DNA from: a virus
Direction: 5' to 3' (one strand)
Length of the DNA: 22,312 nt
IMG/VR virus record: IMGVR_UViG_3300032294_001929
Coordinates: 1-22,312 of that record
Each line of letters begins with the position of its first letter. Position 1 is the stretch's first letter. A model generated the notes under the pieces. That model saw only the letters and a list, made by a program, of their open reading frames with translations. It was not told the DNA's origin and did not search any database. Shown one piece after another: positions 13,142 to 19,637 of the stretch. Position numbers and translations under genes: made by a program.

Positions 13142-13148
13142 ATAAATA
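13142..13148 (+). promoter_or_regulatory. T4-late-type promoter box, leaderless gene downstream
   Basis: ATAAATA ends exactly 5 bases before the ATG at 13154, the same spacing as at 6646, 14910 and 18742. It follows a strong terminator and there is no Shine-Dalgarno sequence. Confidence 0.6.
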
Positions 13149-13153
13149 CATAT

Positions 13154-13483
13154 ATGATTGAATTTTTACATTACGCAGCAATTTTCTTTTTTGGATACTA
13201 TACTCATAAAATACTTTTTATGATTAAGTTAGCCGTTGCAATGAAAAATCATTTTGCGATGGAAACAGAAACAACTGACAGTAAAGAAATACCTTCTTTT
13301 TACACTGAAAATCTAAAAGACAGCATTTTGTTATACGATGTAAATAACACTTTTATAGCGCAAGCAAATACATTAGAGCAATTAATTAAAATTGCACATG
13401 AAAAGTCTAATCTTCAAGAATTGTATATCAAACACAACGATAAAATTTTGTATATCAATAACGGTAAAATATTAACACAATGA
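13154..13483 (+). CDS. membrane-anchored hypothetical protein
   Basis: The 109-residue protein has an N-terminal hydrophobic segment (about 1-32, HYAAIFFFGYYTHKILFMIKLAV) and a soluble C-terminal domain with alternating strands and helices (DSILLYDVNNTFIAQANTLEQ). No family recognised. No ribosome-binding site; the start lies 5 bases after a late-type box. It overlaps the next gene by 4 bases. Confidence 0.75.
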   Translation: MIEFLHYAAIFFFGYYTHKILFMIKLAVAMKNHFAMETETTDSKEIPSFYTENLKDSILLYDVNNTFIAQANTLEQLIKIAHEKSNLQELYIKHNDKILYINNGKILTQ

Positions 13484-13947
13484 AAGTAAAAATGTCACCA
13501 TATCGTGACTCTGGTCGCAATATATCTGTAGAAATAGATTCACATGATACCTTCAGCGTAGATAGTACGCTTGCATATATAGTATTACCTTTGTTGATTC
13601 AACTTAAGCAAACACAAATGGGTGTACCCCATGAGTTTGCAGAGGTAGGCGGAGAAGATTATCATTTACAACTTTCTTTTGATTTTTATACAGAAACACA
13701 AGAAGAGGCTTTTAAATTAGGAGTTGCTAGATGGAATATCATTTTAGACAAAATGATATGGAGTTGGCAGCAACTATGTGAGGATGATTATGAAAATCAA
13801 TATTATCATGGAGAATATAAACCATGGCATGCTGATGAAAGTGCAAAACCTTTTTGGGTAGATGATATTGGGTTAGAATTACATAATGCTAGGATACAAG
13901 AAGGATTAGATTTATTTGGCAAATATATGAGACATTTGTGGGACTGA
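13480..13947 (+). CDS. conserved phage hypothetical protein
   Basis: The 155-residue protein begins with a beta-rich segment and has a helical centre (ILDKMIWSWQQL) and many acidic and aromatic residues. I associate it with an uncharacterised family of T4-like phages, sometimes near nucleotide-metabolism genes as here. The start overlaps the previous stop (ATGA); no clear ribosome-binding site, so translation is probably by re-initiation. The next gene starts one base after its stop. Confidence 0.8.
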   Translation: MKVKMSPYRDSGRNISVEIDSHDTFSVDSTLAYIVLPLLIQLKQTQMGVPHEFAEVGGEDYHLQLSFDFYTETQEEAFKLGVARWNIILDKMIWSWQQLCEDDYENQYYHGEYKPWHADESAKPFWVDDIGLELHNARIQEGLDLFGKYMRHLWD

Positions 13948-13948
13948 T

Positions 13949-14467
13949 ATGAAACAGAAATTCATAGATTACTACATGGACATTGCAGAAAGAACAGCCA
14001 AACTAAGCCATGCTAAAAGGTTGCAAGTAGGTTCTGTAATAGTCAAGGAACACAAGATACTAGCCACAGGATATAATGGTACACCTACTGGCTGGGATAA
14101 CAACTGTGAAGATAAAGTTTGGGATAGTGGTGCAGGTGGCTGGCTTGACTCTCTTGAAATAGAACAACTGTATCCATATGAAGAATATCATGAGCAAGCC
14201 GAACGAATGGTTCGTTACAAGTTGAGAACTAAACCAGAAGTCTTGCATTCTGAAATGAATAGTCTTATGAAAGTTGCTAAAAGCAATGAATCAACCGACG
14301 GTGCTGTTTTATTTTGTACTCATGCTCCATGCTTAGATTGCGCCAAAGCAATTTATCAATCAGGCATAAAAGTTGTATACTATAAAAATAGTTACAGAAA
14401 TGATGATGGCTTGAATTTTTTACAAATATGTGGTGTAGATGTCTATAAACTTTCCAACAGCTTATAA
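13949..14467 (+). CDS. dCMP deaminase
   Basis: The 172-residue deoxycytidylate deaminase has the zinc and catalytic motif HSEMNS (H100, E102) and PCLDCAK (C128, C131), with the substrate-side GYNGTPTGWDNNC loop. It converts dCMP to dUMP, feeding dTTP synthesis, as the T4 cd gene product does. The family consensus HAE is HSE here, a conservative change. Residues about 53-95 form an insert rich in Tyr/Glu before the zinc motif, in the place where T4-type enzymes carry an extra metal or regulatory segment. AT-rich host-like dTTP demand fits the base composition. Confidence 0.93.
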   Translation: MKQKFIDYYMDIAERTAKLSHAKRLQVGSVIVKEHKILATGYNGTPTGWDNNCEDKVWDSGAGGWLDSLEIEQLYPYEEYHEQAERMVRYKLRTKPEVLHSEMNSLMKVAKSNESTDGAVLFCTHAPCLDCAKAIYQSGIKVVYYKNSYRNDDGLNFLQICGVDVYKLSNSL

Positions 14468-14468
14468 A

Positions 14469-14645
14469 GTGAAAATCAACATACCATTTGGGGAATTAAA
14501 AGAGCATGTCAATTGGTGTGAGAATAACTTGAAGGGAGTCTGGAAGTTTACTGAGGATCATAATTCTGATTTTCCCTATAGCAATTACATATTTTTATTT
14601 GAACTAGAACGAGACTATGTAGCGTTTACATTATGGAAAAAATAA
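14469..14645 (+). CDS. small hypothetical protein (PFGELKEHVxW)
   Basis: I place the start at GTG 14469, one base after the deaminase stop, giving a 58-residue protein that opens KINIPFGELKEHVNWCENN. An ATG at 14439 in the same frame would add 10 residues and overlap the deaminase by 29 bases. The opening pattern and the end (ERDYVAFTLWKK) look like an uncharacterised small phage family. No function assigned. The 3' end overlaps the next gene by 13 bases. Confidence 0.65.
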   Translation: MKINIPFGELKEHVNWCENNLKGVWKFTEDHNSDFPYSNYIFLFELERDYVAFTLWKK

Positions 14646-14917
14646 CATATATCTTTTTTAGACGAAACAATGATTTTGAAGATATTTTGAAAGATAAAAA
14701 CTTAATCAAATACTTCAATGTTAAATTGTCTTGGTACCAACATTTAATGTTAACAAGTTTTAAACTACCCCCGGATGTTTCTACATATATCTTGTTAAAA
14801 TATGGCGATTCTGTGATAAATTCAGATAGAATAATTGCTGACAGAACCCCTAAACCCTCTGTAGATTATTATCCTAGTAGTAAAAGACCAAAGGCGTTTG
14901 AAAATATCTATAAATAA
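14633..14917 (+). CDS. small hypothetical protein
   Basis: This 94-residue protein has mixed beta strands and helices and an aromatic core (SWYQHLMLTSFKLPPDVSTYILLKYGD). I do not recognise it. It starts within the previous gene and ends 4 bases before the likely ATG of the nucleotidase, so this is a compact operon end. Confidence 0.65.
   Translation: MEKITYIFFRRNNDFEDILKDKNLIKYFNVKLSWYQHLMLTSFKLPPDVSTYILLKYGDSVINSDRIIADRTPKPSVDYYPSSKRPKAFENIYK
14909..14916 (+). promoter_or_regulatory. perfect T4-late promoter box (TATAAATA)
   Basis: This is the exact T4 late consensus. Five bases separate it from the ATG at 14922 (a second ATG, at 14919, is 2 bases from it). It overlaps the end of the preceding gene. 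The spacing matches the other leaderless late genes in the window. Confidence 0.65.
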
Positions 14918-14921
14918 TATG

Positions 14922-15476
14922 ATGCGAATCAATGAAGTTACAAACAACGATATTCCACACCTTTACCTAGATATGGATGGTGTTCAGGCTGATTTTTTTA
15001 CTGCATGGGCTAATCTAAACGGGGTAAACCGTTATAAAGAAATAGGTAACAAAGAAGCCCGTGAACAAAGCATTACTGACTTGACTAGTCGTGGACCAGA
15101 GTTCATTGAAAACTTCTTTGCTAACCTAGAAGTTTTGCCCAATTTTCATGTATTATTAGACTACCTACAGACTAGGGGTATACCCTATACTATATTGAGT
15201 GCACCTTTGCGTGATAATCATGAAGCAAGCATAAAGGGCAAAAAAAGATGGTTAGATAAGCATCATCCCGGTGTCAGCAATAATGCTATATTTAGGGGTG
15301 ATAAGGAACGATATGCTGTAACAAACGGTAGACCCAATGTATTGGTTGACGACCATAAAAAGTATATCACACGCTGGGAAGAAAAGGGCGGTATAGGGGT
15401 ACTACATAGAGACAACAATCCTCAACTTACAATCGACAGACTAGAGGAAATATATTCACCCTATCTAGATAAATAA
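14922..15476 (+). CDS. HAD-type 5'(3')-deoxyribonucleotidase-like phosphatase
   Basis: The 184-residue protein has the HAD nucleophile motif LDMDG (D17, D19), a motif-II-like ILSAPLRDN, a motif-III lysine region (KGKKRWLDKH) and the acidic motif NVLVDDHKKY. These match 5'-nucleotidases of the NT5C/YfbR-like phage group that dephosphorylate deoxynucleoside monophosphates. Next to dCMP deaminase it could tune nucleotide pools. I chose ATG 14922 because it lies 5 bases after a perfect late box; 14919 is equally open and 14898 would overlap the previous gene. The N-terminus MRINEVTNN slightly resembles the leaders of later genes but lacks an IxE site. Confidence 0.85.
   Translation: MRINEVTNNDIPHLYLDMDGVQADFFTAWANLNGVNRYKEIGNKEAREQSITDLTSRGPEFIENFFANLEVLPNFHVLLDYLQTRGIPYTILSAPLRDNHEASIKGKKRWLDKHHPGVSNNAIFRGDKERYAVTNGRPNVLVDDHKKYITRWEEKGGIGVLHRDNNPQLTIDRLEEIYSPYLDK
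15469..15475 (+). promoter_or_regulatory. T4-late-type promoter box
   Basis: ATAAATA overlaps the stop of the nucleotidase gene and lies 22 bases before the ATG at 15498. Confidence 0.45.
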
Positions 15477-15497
15477 GTTATAATATGGGATATTTTT

Positions 15498-17249
15498 ATG
15501 ACTGATTTCAGAAAACTTCTAAACATTATACAAGATAATAGCAGCGAAGGAATTGAGCAATATGACTGCTTTGATATTGAGTTGGGTGAAGATTTATTGA
15601 TTGAGACCGGAGTACTAGATGTCACAGAAGACAGTATCCTATTAGAAGCCGATGATAAAGCATTAGAATTGTTGTCTAAACACGGCGTAAAATTAAACGA
15701 AATCAGTAAAGCAAGGCAGTTATTTCCAAATTGGAATGACCCAGAAACAAAAGAATTTTACGATAAGCCAACTTTTCAGCGTATAAAGAGCGGGGAAACA
15801 GAACCAGTAGTCACTACTGATTATGATACATCTCCTAAATTGCGTCAGCCACAGCGTACCAGTTTTAAAAACTATGAAGACTGGCGCAGATATCAGATAG
15901 CACAGTTAAAAAAAGCAACTGAAAGTATGTCAGAAGGCCAGTTAGTGTCTGGTCCGTGGTTGGGTTCGGGCGAGGAAGGGGTAAGTGTTGATGAACTAAC
16001 TAATAAATTTTTAAAATCATCTTTTAATCATAGTTATTTTGCTAATGACCAAAAAGCATTAGATGAGATTACACACGATGTAAGAAGATTTTTACTTAAT
16101 TTAGAAACTACCAATAAAGCCTTTAAATTGCCAAGTGGCAAGTCAATCGAAGATTTAGTTAAGTCAATTTCGCATAAAGTTCATAATTCACTAACTAGCG
16201 AAACGAACCCTGATTTAAACGAAAATCGCCGTAAAAAATCACCATTTAATAACCCAGATGAATTAGCACGCCGTGCAGAATTGAAAGCTAGAGATCCCAA
16301 TAGATCACTTTTAGGTAAAGACGGTATATATGGTAACGAGTATAAACAGAAAGATCGTTATGGAGATATGTACAAGATTGCAGGTCCAAAGGGAGAGTTG
16401 CCTGAGAATACAGACAATGATGATTTAGACGAAGCAAAGTCAGGTAATACTCATGAAGACTATATCAAACTATTGGCTAAGTATGGAATTAAGCGCGTTC
16501 AACATGATAATGATTCGGAATTTGAATTTATCGACCAAGAATCTTGGTTACAAGGACCTCTTCAAAAAGAGTTCTCAAAAAAAGAAAGACATGCTATAGC
16601 AAAATCATTAGGAATGCGACCACAGTATTCTGGCAGCTCTTGCCATTTTTCAAAAGATAATCATTTATTATGGTTTGATGAAAAAATAAATCCAGTGACT
16701 ATGCAACATGATGTTGCTCTTCGCACAGAGAAAGACAGACAGATGGATGAAGCCAAATATCGTGGTCGTTCTGTTGAAGAAATCGAAGCCGACCTTGCGG
16801 CAGCATGGCTTGAGGTGTTCAATGTAAATATAAAGACCATGCAGAGAGCATTGGGAAAGAAGGCAACGGGGACCGGAACATGGAAGGCTGCGCGAGGGGC
16901 GTGGGATGAGGTAACAGGAGAAACGGCAAAGCGTATCGATGACCTCAAAGCCGAACTCAAGCAGGCAAAACAGGCAAAGAAAAACAAAAAGTCAGAGTTG
17001 GATGAAGCCAAATATCGTGGTCGCACAGTACCACTAGGAAAACCATTTTTGACACCAGATGGACCAAAAAAACGAGCTGTTTATGTAAAAAAACCAAACG
17101 GCAATGTAGTCAAAGTAAACTTTGGCGATAAGAAAATGCGCATTAAGAAGTCTAATCCAAAAAGACGCAAAAGTTTCCGTGCAAGACATAACTGCAAAAA
17201 CCCGGGGCCGAGATGGAAAGCAAGATATTGGTCATGTAGAAGTTGGTAA
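15498..17249 (+). CDS. large modular phage protein with repeated LDE-A sites and basic Cys C-terminal domain
   Basis: The 583-residue protein appears modular. Sites of the form (L/M)xE-A occur at LLE50-A, LDE312-A, MDE418-A and LDE503-A; the last three share DEAK and two share DEAKYRGR. (L/I)xE is the cleavage consensus of the T4 prohead protease gp21, so this may be a head polyprotein or scaffold cut into modules. Module 313-415 is a small mixed domain, 419-500 a coiled coil, and 504-583 a basic domain ending RARHNCKNPGPRWKARYWSC, a pattern I have seen in structural-region proteins of marine phages. The coiled-coil module lies between 25-bp direct repeats and is more GC-rich, suggesting insertion. 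The function is not established. Confidence 0.75.
   Translation: MTDFRKLLNIIQDNSSEGIEQYDCFDIELGEDLLIETGVLDVTEDSILLEADDKALELLSKHGVKLNEISKARQLFPNWNDPETKEFYDKPTFQRIKSGETEPVVTTDYDTSPKLRQPQRTSFKNYEDWRRYQIAQLKKATESMSEGQLVSGPWLGSGEEGVSVDELTNKFLKSSFNHSYFANDQKALDEITHDVRRFLLNLETTNKAFKLPSGKSIEDLVKSISHKVHNSLTSETNPDLNENRRKKSPFNNPDELARRAELKARDPNRSLLGKDGIYGNEYKQKDRYGDMYKIAGPKGELPENTDNDDLDEAKSGNTHEDYIKLLAKYGIKRVQHDNDSEFEFIDQESWLQGPLQKEFSKKERHAIAKSLGMRPQYSGSSCHFSKDNHLLWFDEKINPVTMQHDVALRTEKDRQMDEAKYRGRSVEEIEADLAAAWLEVFNVNIKTMQRALGKKATGTGTWKAARGAWDEVTGETAKRIDDLKAELKQAKQAKKNKKSELDEAKYRGRTVPLGKPFLTPDGPKKRAVYVKKPNGNVVKVNFGDKKMRIKKSNPKRRKSFRARHNCKNPGPRWKARYWSCRSW
16744..17023 (+). repeat. 25-bp direct repeats bounding an in-frame module
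   Basis: Bases 16744-16768 and 16999-17023 are identical and lie 255 bases (85 codons) apart, in frame, both encoding DEAKYRGR. The DNA between is visibly more GC-rich than the flanks. Loss or gain of the module by recombination between the repeats would keep the frame. Confidence 0.9.
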
Positions 17250-17271
17250 CAATACTAATTAAATTTTATTC

Positions 17272-17898
17272 ATGATTGTCTATAAAATTACAAATTTACT
17301 AACAAATTTATCCTATATCGGATATACAAAATTTAGTGTAAGTTCTCGTTGGTCATCTCATTGTACATCAGCTCTAAAAAGTACAAAAAATAGAAAATTT
17401 TATAATGCGATAAGAAAATATGGATTTGATTGCTGGACTAAAGAAATCATATGTACAGTAAAGACGGCCAGTGAGGCAAAAGAAAAAGAAATATATTATA
17501 TAAATTTTTTCAACTCTTATTATAATGGGTATAACGCTACAAAAGGCGGTGACGGAAATAATGGTATACAGATGAGCAAAGAGTCCAATGAGGCGCGAAG
17601 TAAAAAACTTAAAGGCATAAAAAAATCAGCCGAAACAATAGAAAAATTTAAACAAAAGATTGTTACCAAAAAAACTAAAGAAAAAATATCATTCAGTCAT
17701 AAAGGAATGAAAAAACCTTGGGTAAAATGGACAAAAGAGCAATGTCAGCGTCGAGGAATGTCTAGGCGCACTATAACAAAGGAGCAATATGATTTAATGC
17801 ATGAGTTAAGGATAAAAGGATACCTCATTAAGGATATTTCTAAACAAGTTTCTTTATCTAACGATATGGTAAAAAAATGGTTAAAACGAGTTTGGTAA
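17272..17898 (+). CDS. free-standing GIY-YIG homing endonuclease
   Basis: The 208-residue protein has a GIY-YIG catalytic domain: VYKITN, then SYIGYT, the catalytic Arg in SRWSSH, the metal-binding Glu in KEKEIYYI, and YNATKGGDG. NUMOD3-like basic DNA-binding repeats follow (KLKGIKKSAETIEKFK, ISFSHKGMKKPW) and a C-terminal HTH (ISKQVSLSNDMVKKWL). This is the layout of phage Seg-type enzymes that spread by cutting alleles lacking them. The gene is more AT-rich than its neighbours and has no obvious ribosome-binding site, fitting a selfish insertion between the 583-residue gene and the AbrB-like gene. Confidence 0.92.
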   Translation: MIVYKITNLLTNLSYIGYTKFSVSSRWSSHCTSALKSTKNRKFYNAIRKYGFDCWTKEIICTVKTASEAKEKEIYYINFFNSYYNGYNATKGGDGNNGIQMSKESNEARSKKLKGIKKSAETIEKFKQKIVTKKTKEKISFSHKGMKKPWVKWTKEQCQRRGMSRRTITKEQYDLMHELRIKGYLIKDISKQVSLSNDMVKKWLKRVW

Positions 17899-17912
17899 TT
17901 TGCCCTTTTATA

Positions 17913-17941
17913 TTGTAGTCGTGTGTTAAAATCATTACAAT
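17913..17941 (+). promoter_or_regulatory. sigma70-type promoter, start at or next to ATG
   Basis: TTGTAG (17913-17918), a 17-base spacer, TACAAT (17936-17941), then 5 bases to the ATG at 17947. Weaker than the two promoters at 6061 and 6895 but with the same geometry. Confidence 0.6.
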
Positions 17942-17946
17942 AAACT

Positions 17947-18132
17947 ATGTCGAAAAATAACCCTGCCAAATATAACACTCGTTATGAAGTCATCACACAA
18001 GAAGACCCAGAATACGGGGACATCATTCTTCCTATCCCAGAAGAAGTACTAAGACAAATGGGCTGGAAAGAAGGCGATGAAATTGATGTTGGTGTCAATG
18101 AAGACGGTAGCATATTCTTAAAGAAAAAGTAA
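17947..18132 (+). CDS. AbrB/SpoVT-like small DNA-binding protein
   Basis: The 61-residue protein has the swapped-hairpin AbrB/MazE pattern: DIILPIPEEVLRQMGWKEGDEIDVGVNEDGSIFLKKK. Family role: dimeric DNA binding, as transition-state regulators or antitoxins. No toxin gene follows, so an antitoxin role is not supported here; a phage regulator is more likely. It is predicted to be transcribed by host sigma70 polymerase as a leaderless mRNA. The next gene starts one base after its stop. Confidence 0.85.
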   Translation: MSKNNPAKYNTRYEVITQEDPEYGDIILPIPEEVLRQMGWKEGDEIDVGVNEDGSIFLKKK

Positions 18133-18133
18133 T

Positions 18134-18484
18134 ATGGCAACTTTGAACCCAACTGGGGACTACCCATACCCAAATATAACAGTTACTAATGGTACAATTA
18201 CTAGTGGTACATCTATTTCCTGGACTCCATATGTTACTAATACTACCAATATTGGGCAAAGTCTGAAGGTTAGTGGTCCAGCATCTTTTGAAGATGACAT
18301 ACTACTACGAGGAAAAAGTTTATCTGACACCATAGAAAAAATTGAAGAAAGATTGGCTATACTTCATCCTAATAAAGAATTAGAAAGTAGATGGGAAGAA
18401 CTAAAAGAACTCAGAAAGCGTTATCAAGAGTTAGAGAAAGAAATAATCGAAAAAGAAAAGATGTGGGATATTATTAACAAATAG
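18134..18484 (+). CDS. conserved phage protein with C-terminal coiled coil
   Basis: The 116-residue protein has an N-terminal Thr/Asn/Gly-rich beta region ([21 protein letters not shown]) and then a charged coiled coil ([19 protein letters not shown] and beyond). I associate the [13 protein letters not shown] segment with small virion-region proteins in marine T4-like phages, possibly fibre or capsid decoration. It is cotranscribed with the AbrB-like gene and ends 19 bases before IF-1. Confidence 0.75.
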   Translation: MATLNPTGDYPYPNITVTNGTITSGTSISWTPYVTNTTNIGQSLKVSGPASFEDDILLRGKSLSDTIEKIEERLAILHPNKELESRWEELKELRKRYQELEKEIIEKEKMWDIINK

Positions 18485-18503
18485 GAGAAAAACACAAACA
18501 CAT

Positions 18504-18719
18504 ATGGCTAAAACAGATAGTATTAAGATGGAAGGAGAGATTGTAGATGTATTGCCCAACGCTACTTTCAAAGTTCAGTTACAATCAGGGCAAACCGTGC
18601 TAGGATATATATCGGGTAAGATGCGTCAAAACGAGATACGCATACTAGACGGGGATAGAGTTGAAATGGAACTAAGCCCATATGACCTAACTAAGGGTAG
18701 AATTACCAGACGAATGTAA
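18504..18719 (+). CDS. infA: translation initiation factor IF-1
   Basis: The 71-residue single OB-fold protein matches bacterial IF-1 along its full length: [22 protein letters not shown], a [17 protein letters not shown] core, and [21 protein letters not shown]. coli IF-1 has ISGKMRKNYIRIL and VELTPYDLSKGRI at the same places. IF-1 binds the 30S A site, helps IF2 and IF3 and affects start-site choice. A phage copy could change initiation on host ribosomes together with phage bS21. AGGAG lies 14 bases upstream, slightly far. Viral infA is rare in my knowledge, but the identification is strong. Confidence 0.95.
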   Translation: MAKTDSIKMEGEIVDVLPNATFKVQLQSGQTVLGYISGKMRQNEIRILDGDRVEMELSPYDLTKGRITRRM

Positions 18720-18727
18720 ATCAAATA

Positions 18728-18760
18728 CTCGCATTTATTGACTAAATACATAAATGCGAG
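18728..18760 (+). promoter_or_regulatory. 11-bp hairpin hiding the start codon of the superoxide dismutase gene, with a late box in its loop
   Basis: CTCGCATTTAT (18728-18738) and ATAAATGCGAG (18750-18760) are perfect reverse complements around an 11-base loop that contains CTAAATA (18742-18748). The right arm includes the ATG at 18754. RNA reading through from infA forms the stem and hides the start; RNA started at the CTAAATA box (start near 18754) lacks the left arm and exposes it. Confidence 0.8.
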
Positions 18761-19308
18761 ATATAATCAACCTAATAGAAAGTCAAAACCGTAGTCAAGA
18801 TATAGAGATAATACCTCTTAACTTTGACTACAAAGAAGTCAGTCCTGTATTATCCAAAGATACACTAGACTTACACTACGAAAAACTAGCCAAAGGCTAC
18901 GCAACTCGTTATAACAAAAACGAGGGCGATAAAGATTTCAATTATGCAGGAGTCTTCTTGCATAACTTATTGTTCACTCAATACCGAGAAGTTCGTAATA
19001 CCAATAATCCCAATGGACCTATGAAGGGCTTTATAGCAAAGCATTTTGATTCTTTAGAAGATATGAAACTTGCTTTTGAAGAAGAAGCCATGAAGTTACA
19101 GGGTAGTAATTGGATATATCTAGCATACGACGGCAAGATAAAGACCATACACAACCACGAAGTTCGTGATGACATACTACTATTAGTAGACTGGTGGGAA
19201 CATGCGTGGATATTAGATTATGGTTCTGATAAGAAAAAATATCTCAGAGAGCAGTGGAAAATAATCAACTGGAATGTGATAAACACCAGGTGGGGAAAAA
19301 GTCTATGA
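18754..19308 (+). CDS. Fe/Mn superoxide dismutase with a capsid-targeting-like leader
   Basis: The 184-residue protein matches the Fe/Mn superoxide dismutase family: IIPLNFDYKEVSPVLS, LHYEKLAKGY, FNYAGVFLHNLLF, MKLQGSNWIYLAYDG and the signature DWWEHAWILDYG. All four metal ligands are present (H41, H70, D146, H150). The distance from H41 to H70 is 29 residues against 47 in E. coli SodB, so the helical hairpin is shortened. It converts superoxide to peroxide and oxygen. The first nine residues (MRDIINLIE) precede the normal dismutase start and end in LIE, like a prohead-protease site. The start codon lies in a hairpin, 5 bases after a CTAAATA box. It overlaps the next gene by 4 bases. Confidence 0.88.
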   Translation: MRDIINLIESQNRSQDIEIIPLNFDYKEVSPVLSKDTLDLHYEKLAKGYATRYNKNEGDKDFNYAGVFLHNLLFTQYREVRNTNNPNGPMKGFIAKHFDSLEDMKLAFEEEAMKLQGSNWIYLAYDGKIKTIHNHEVRDDILLLVDWWEHAWILDYGSDKKKYLREQWKIINWNVINTRWGKSL

Positions 19309-19637
19309 AGATAAACGAAATCAAAATAGTTACAGAGGCAAAAGATACCTATATAGAGGGTACTAATTGTCTTAACTGCAAATGGGCATTACAAGAAAAG
19401 ACTAAAGTAGACCCTAAAGAATTAGACCCAAACGGCGGACTAAAGATTACAAATAAAGAAGATTTGAAACATGCAGCCGAGGGTGATTTAGTCACTCTTC
19501 CTGGAAAGAAACACAGCAAGTATAAGTTTTATTGTGAGCATAACAAAATAAAACAATTTGTAACAGAAAGAATGTGCTGCTTGTATTGGGACGCAGAAGG
19601 TGTGTATAGAGCATTTGGTAAATCAAGGTTAGATTAA
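19305..19637 (+). CDS. Cys-rich protein with capsid-targeting-like leader
   Basis: I chose ATG 19305 (ATGA overlap with the dismutase stop, GGGG upstream) rather than the in-frame ATG at 19254. The 110-residue protein starts MKINEIKIVTE-A, a leader ending in VTE before Ala, and has five cysteines: C22-x2-C25, C77, C91 and C92, with VTLPGKK and VTERMCCLYWDAEGVYR. The spacing recalls small iron-sulfur proteins such as HiPIP, but I cannot confirm that; a zinc site is also possible. Following a superoxide dismutase, a redox function would make sense (inference). Confidence 0.8.
   Translation: MKINEIKIVTEAKDTYIEGTNCLNCKWALQEKTKVDPKELDPNGGLKITNKEDLKHAAEGDLVTLPGKKHSKYKFYCEHNKIKQFVTERMCCLYWDAEGVYRAFGKSRLD

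Noticed and set aside
17947-18132. AbrB-like protein as the antitoxin of a toxin-antitoxin pair
   Set aside because: No toxin-like gene adjoins it; the next gene is a beta/coiled-coil phage protein and the previous one is a homing endonuclease.
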